From Nelumbo lutea (lineage: Eukaryota > Streptophyta > Magnoliopsida > Proteales > Nelumbonaceae), in the NCBI GenBank assembly GCA_022828595.1, contig JAKGHH010000002.1, forward strand, positions 45,602,222 through 45,666,221: a stretch of 64,000 bases of DNA, written 5' to 3'. Within the stretch, counting starts at the first letter, position 1. Each line of letters starts with the position of its first letter. Shown piece by piece: positions 63,183 to 64,000 of the stretch. The notes below the pieces were generated by a model. That model was not told the origin of the DNA. It made no database searches and saw nothing but the letters and a program-made list of their open reading frames with translations. A program made the translations under genes and the position numbers.

Positions 63183-64000
63183 AAGAATTATAAGGATGCC
63201 ATGGCAAATTCCAATTGTCTAAGGCTGCATTTGACTTTTTAAAGGACTTATCTTCGTTTTTATGGTAAAATGTTCTTATGAACGACAACAAAGAGATAAA
63301 TCCTTAAAAATAAAGATTGTCAAATACAACCTAAATGGAATCCGGATGTAATAGATACAAATACAACGTTGCAAGTAGGTTTAATGAGCACTAAATAAAT
63401 ATTCTAACAACTGTATCAAAAGTTGTTTTAATCTAATATTTTTCAATATGATCATTGTACGGAGTCTGGATCTGTTACTCACAGCATTCCTCACGTCGAC
63501 CCTACAGCATGTGAGATGTTCCTAATAAACGGTGGGATGTAATTGTAAGGAGCACTTTCTATGAGTAACAGATCCCAATTCATCATGTGCCATCTAATCA
63601 TTGGTGCCTTCAGTCCACGTCAGCCTAATTCCCCTATCCACGCAAAGGAGATGAACGAAAGAGTTGCATAAAGTTGTTGTTTATGACTTACTAGCGTTCC
63701 TCTTTAATTTTTTTTTGGTAAATGCAAGAATACACGGGTATATCTTTATTTATGAGATCTCTACTCCTAAAATCATCTCCGATATATTTATGGAAAATTT
63801 AATCCGAAACTTTCGAACTTTCAAAAGTAGTCTCTAATCTTCAATTCATTTCTACTTCCTACTTTTCTCCCTCGTCAACCAAATTAAACTTTCAAGATTC
63901 GTCTCAGGCGCAAGCTCCGCGATCCCAGCCAGGTATGTCTCTCGCTCTAACCTTCTCTCAGTAGTCCGTTCGCTGTGTGTAAATTTAGGGTTTTTATCTT
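63183..64000 (+). promoter_or_regulatory. Second copy of the PWWP gene promoter and 5' UTR
   Basis: Blocks match 48533-48990 in order: TATAAGGATGNCATGGCAAATTC, CAGTCCACRTCAGCCTA, GTTGCATAAAGTTGTTGTTT with changes, GAAAATTTAATCC, TTCGTCTCAGGCG and CAGGTATNTCTCTC, then TGTGTAAATTTAGGGTTT. A MITE and about 280 further bases (63223-63607) interrupt it. The 5' UTR donor CAG|GTATGT is at 63930-63938, so the coding exon of a paralogue should lie just outside the window. Confidence 0.85.
63223..63331. mobile_element. GGCTGYRTTTGG family, 109-bp copy in the duplicated promoter
   Basis: From GGCTGCATTTGACTTTTT to GATTGTCAAATACAACC, flanked by TAA at 63220-63222 and 63332-63334. It is absent from the corresponding place at about 48570 in the first promoter copy, so it inserted after the duplication or was lost there. 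Confidence 0.82.

Overview
This window is nuclear DNA of a flowering plant. Genes have introns with GT/AG borders, the intergenic DNA is AT-rich, and there are plant-type Ty1/copia elements, plant L1-type LINEs and many MITEs. The species cannot be named from the sequence. I see no CRISPR array, operon, organelle insert or intact rRNA/tRNA gene.

Left part (about 1-39.8 kb, minus strand): the 5' half of a gene for the vacuolar-type H+-ATPase subunit a, closest in my recollection to the plant VHA-a1 class. I mapped ten coding exons (39614 down to 591) that join in frame for about 403 residues, the whole N-terminal cytosolic half. The membrane half lies beyond the left edge. Two introns are hugely enlarged: intron 2 (about 20.7 kb) holds three copia elements (B, C, D), a solo LTR and two LINE remnants; intron 8 (about 11 kb) holds copia element A nested in a LINE, plus other LINE pieces. 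Intron 5 carries a second copy of the end of exon 5, separated from the real one by about 1.1 kb of AT-rich tandem repeats.

Middle (39.8-48.5 kb): an intergenic region between two divergently transcribed genes. It is filled with non-autonomous DNA transposons: a hAT-type family with 8-bp target duplications, one copy nested in a long-inverted-repeat element; a Tourist-like element with TAA duplications; a GGGTTGTTCA-type element; and a 515-bp nearly perfect foldback element that ends about 0.5 kb upstream of the next start codon.

Right part: one long uninterrupted reading frame on the plus strand (49044-52583, 1179 residues) encodes a PWWP-domain nuclear protein of the plant PDP type, with an intron in its 5' UTR. 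Downstream lie LINE debris, MITEs, a MULE-like element and degenerate minisatellites. The last 0.8 kb (63183-64000) is a diverged second copy of the PWWP gene's promoter and 5' UTR up to the same splice donor, so a tandem paralogue probably starts just past the right edge.

The two cellular genes have no evident joint function. The biology worth a second look is mobile-element biology: nested insertions, non-canonical TG...CT LTR ends, nearly sequence-free LINE insertions, mismatched LTRs, and foldback DNA in a gene's upstream region. I found no convincing sign of an undescribed defence or metabolic system.
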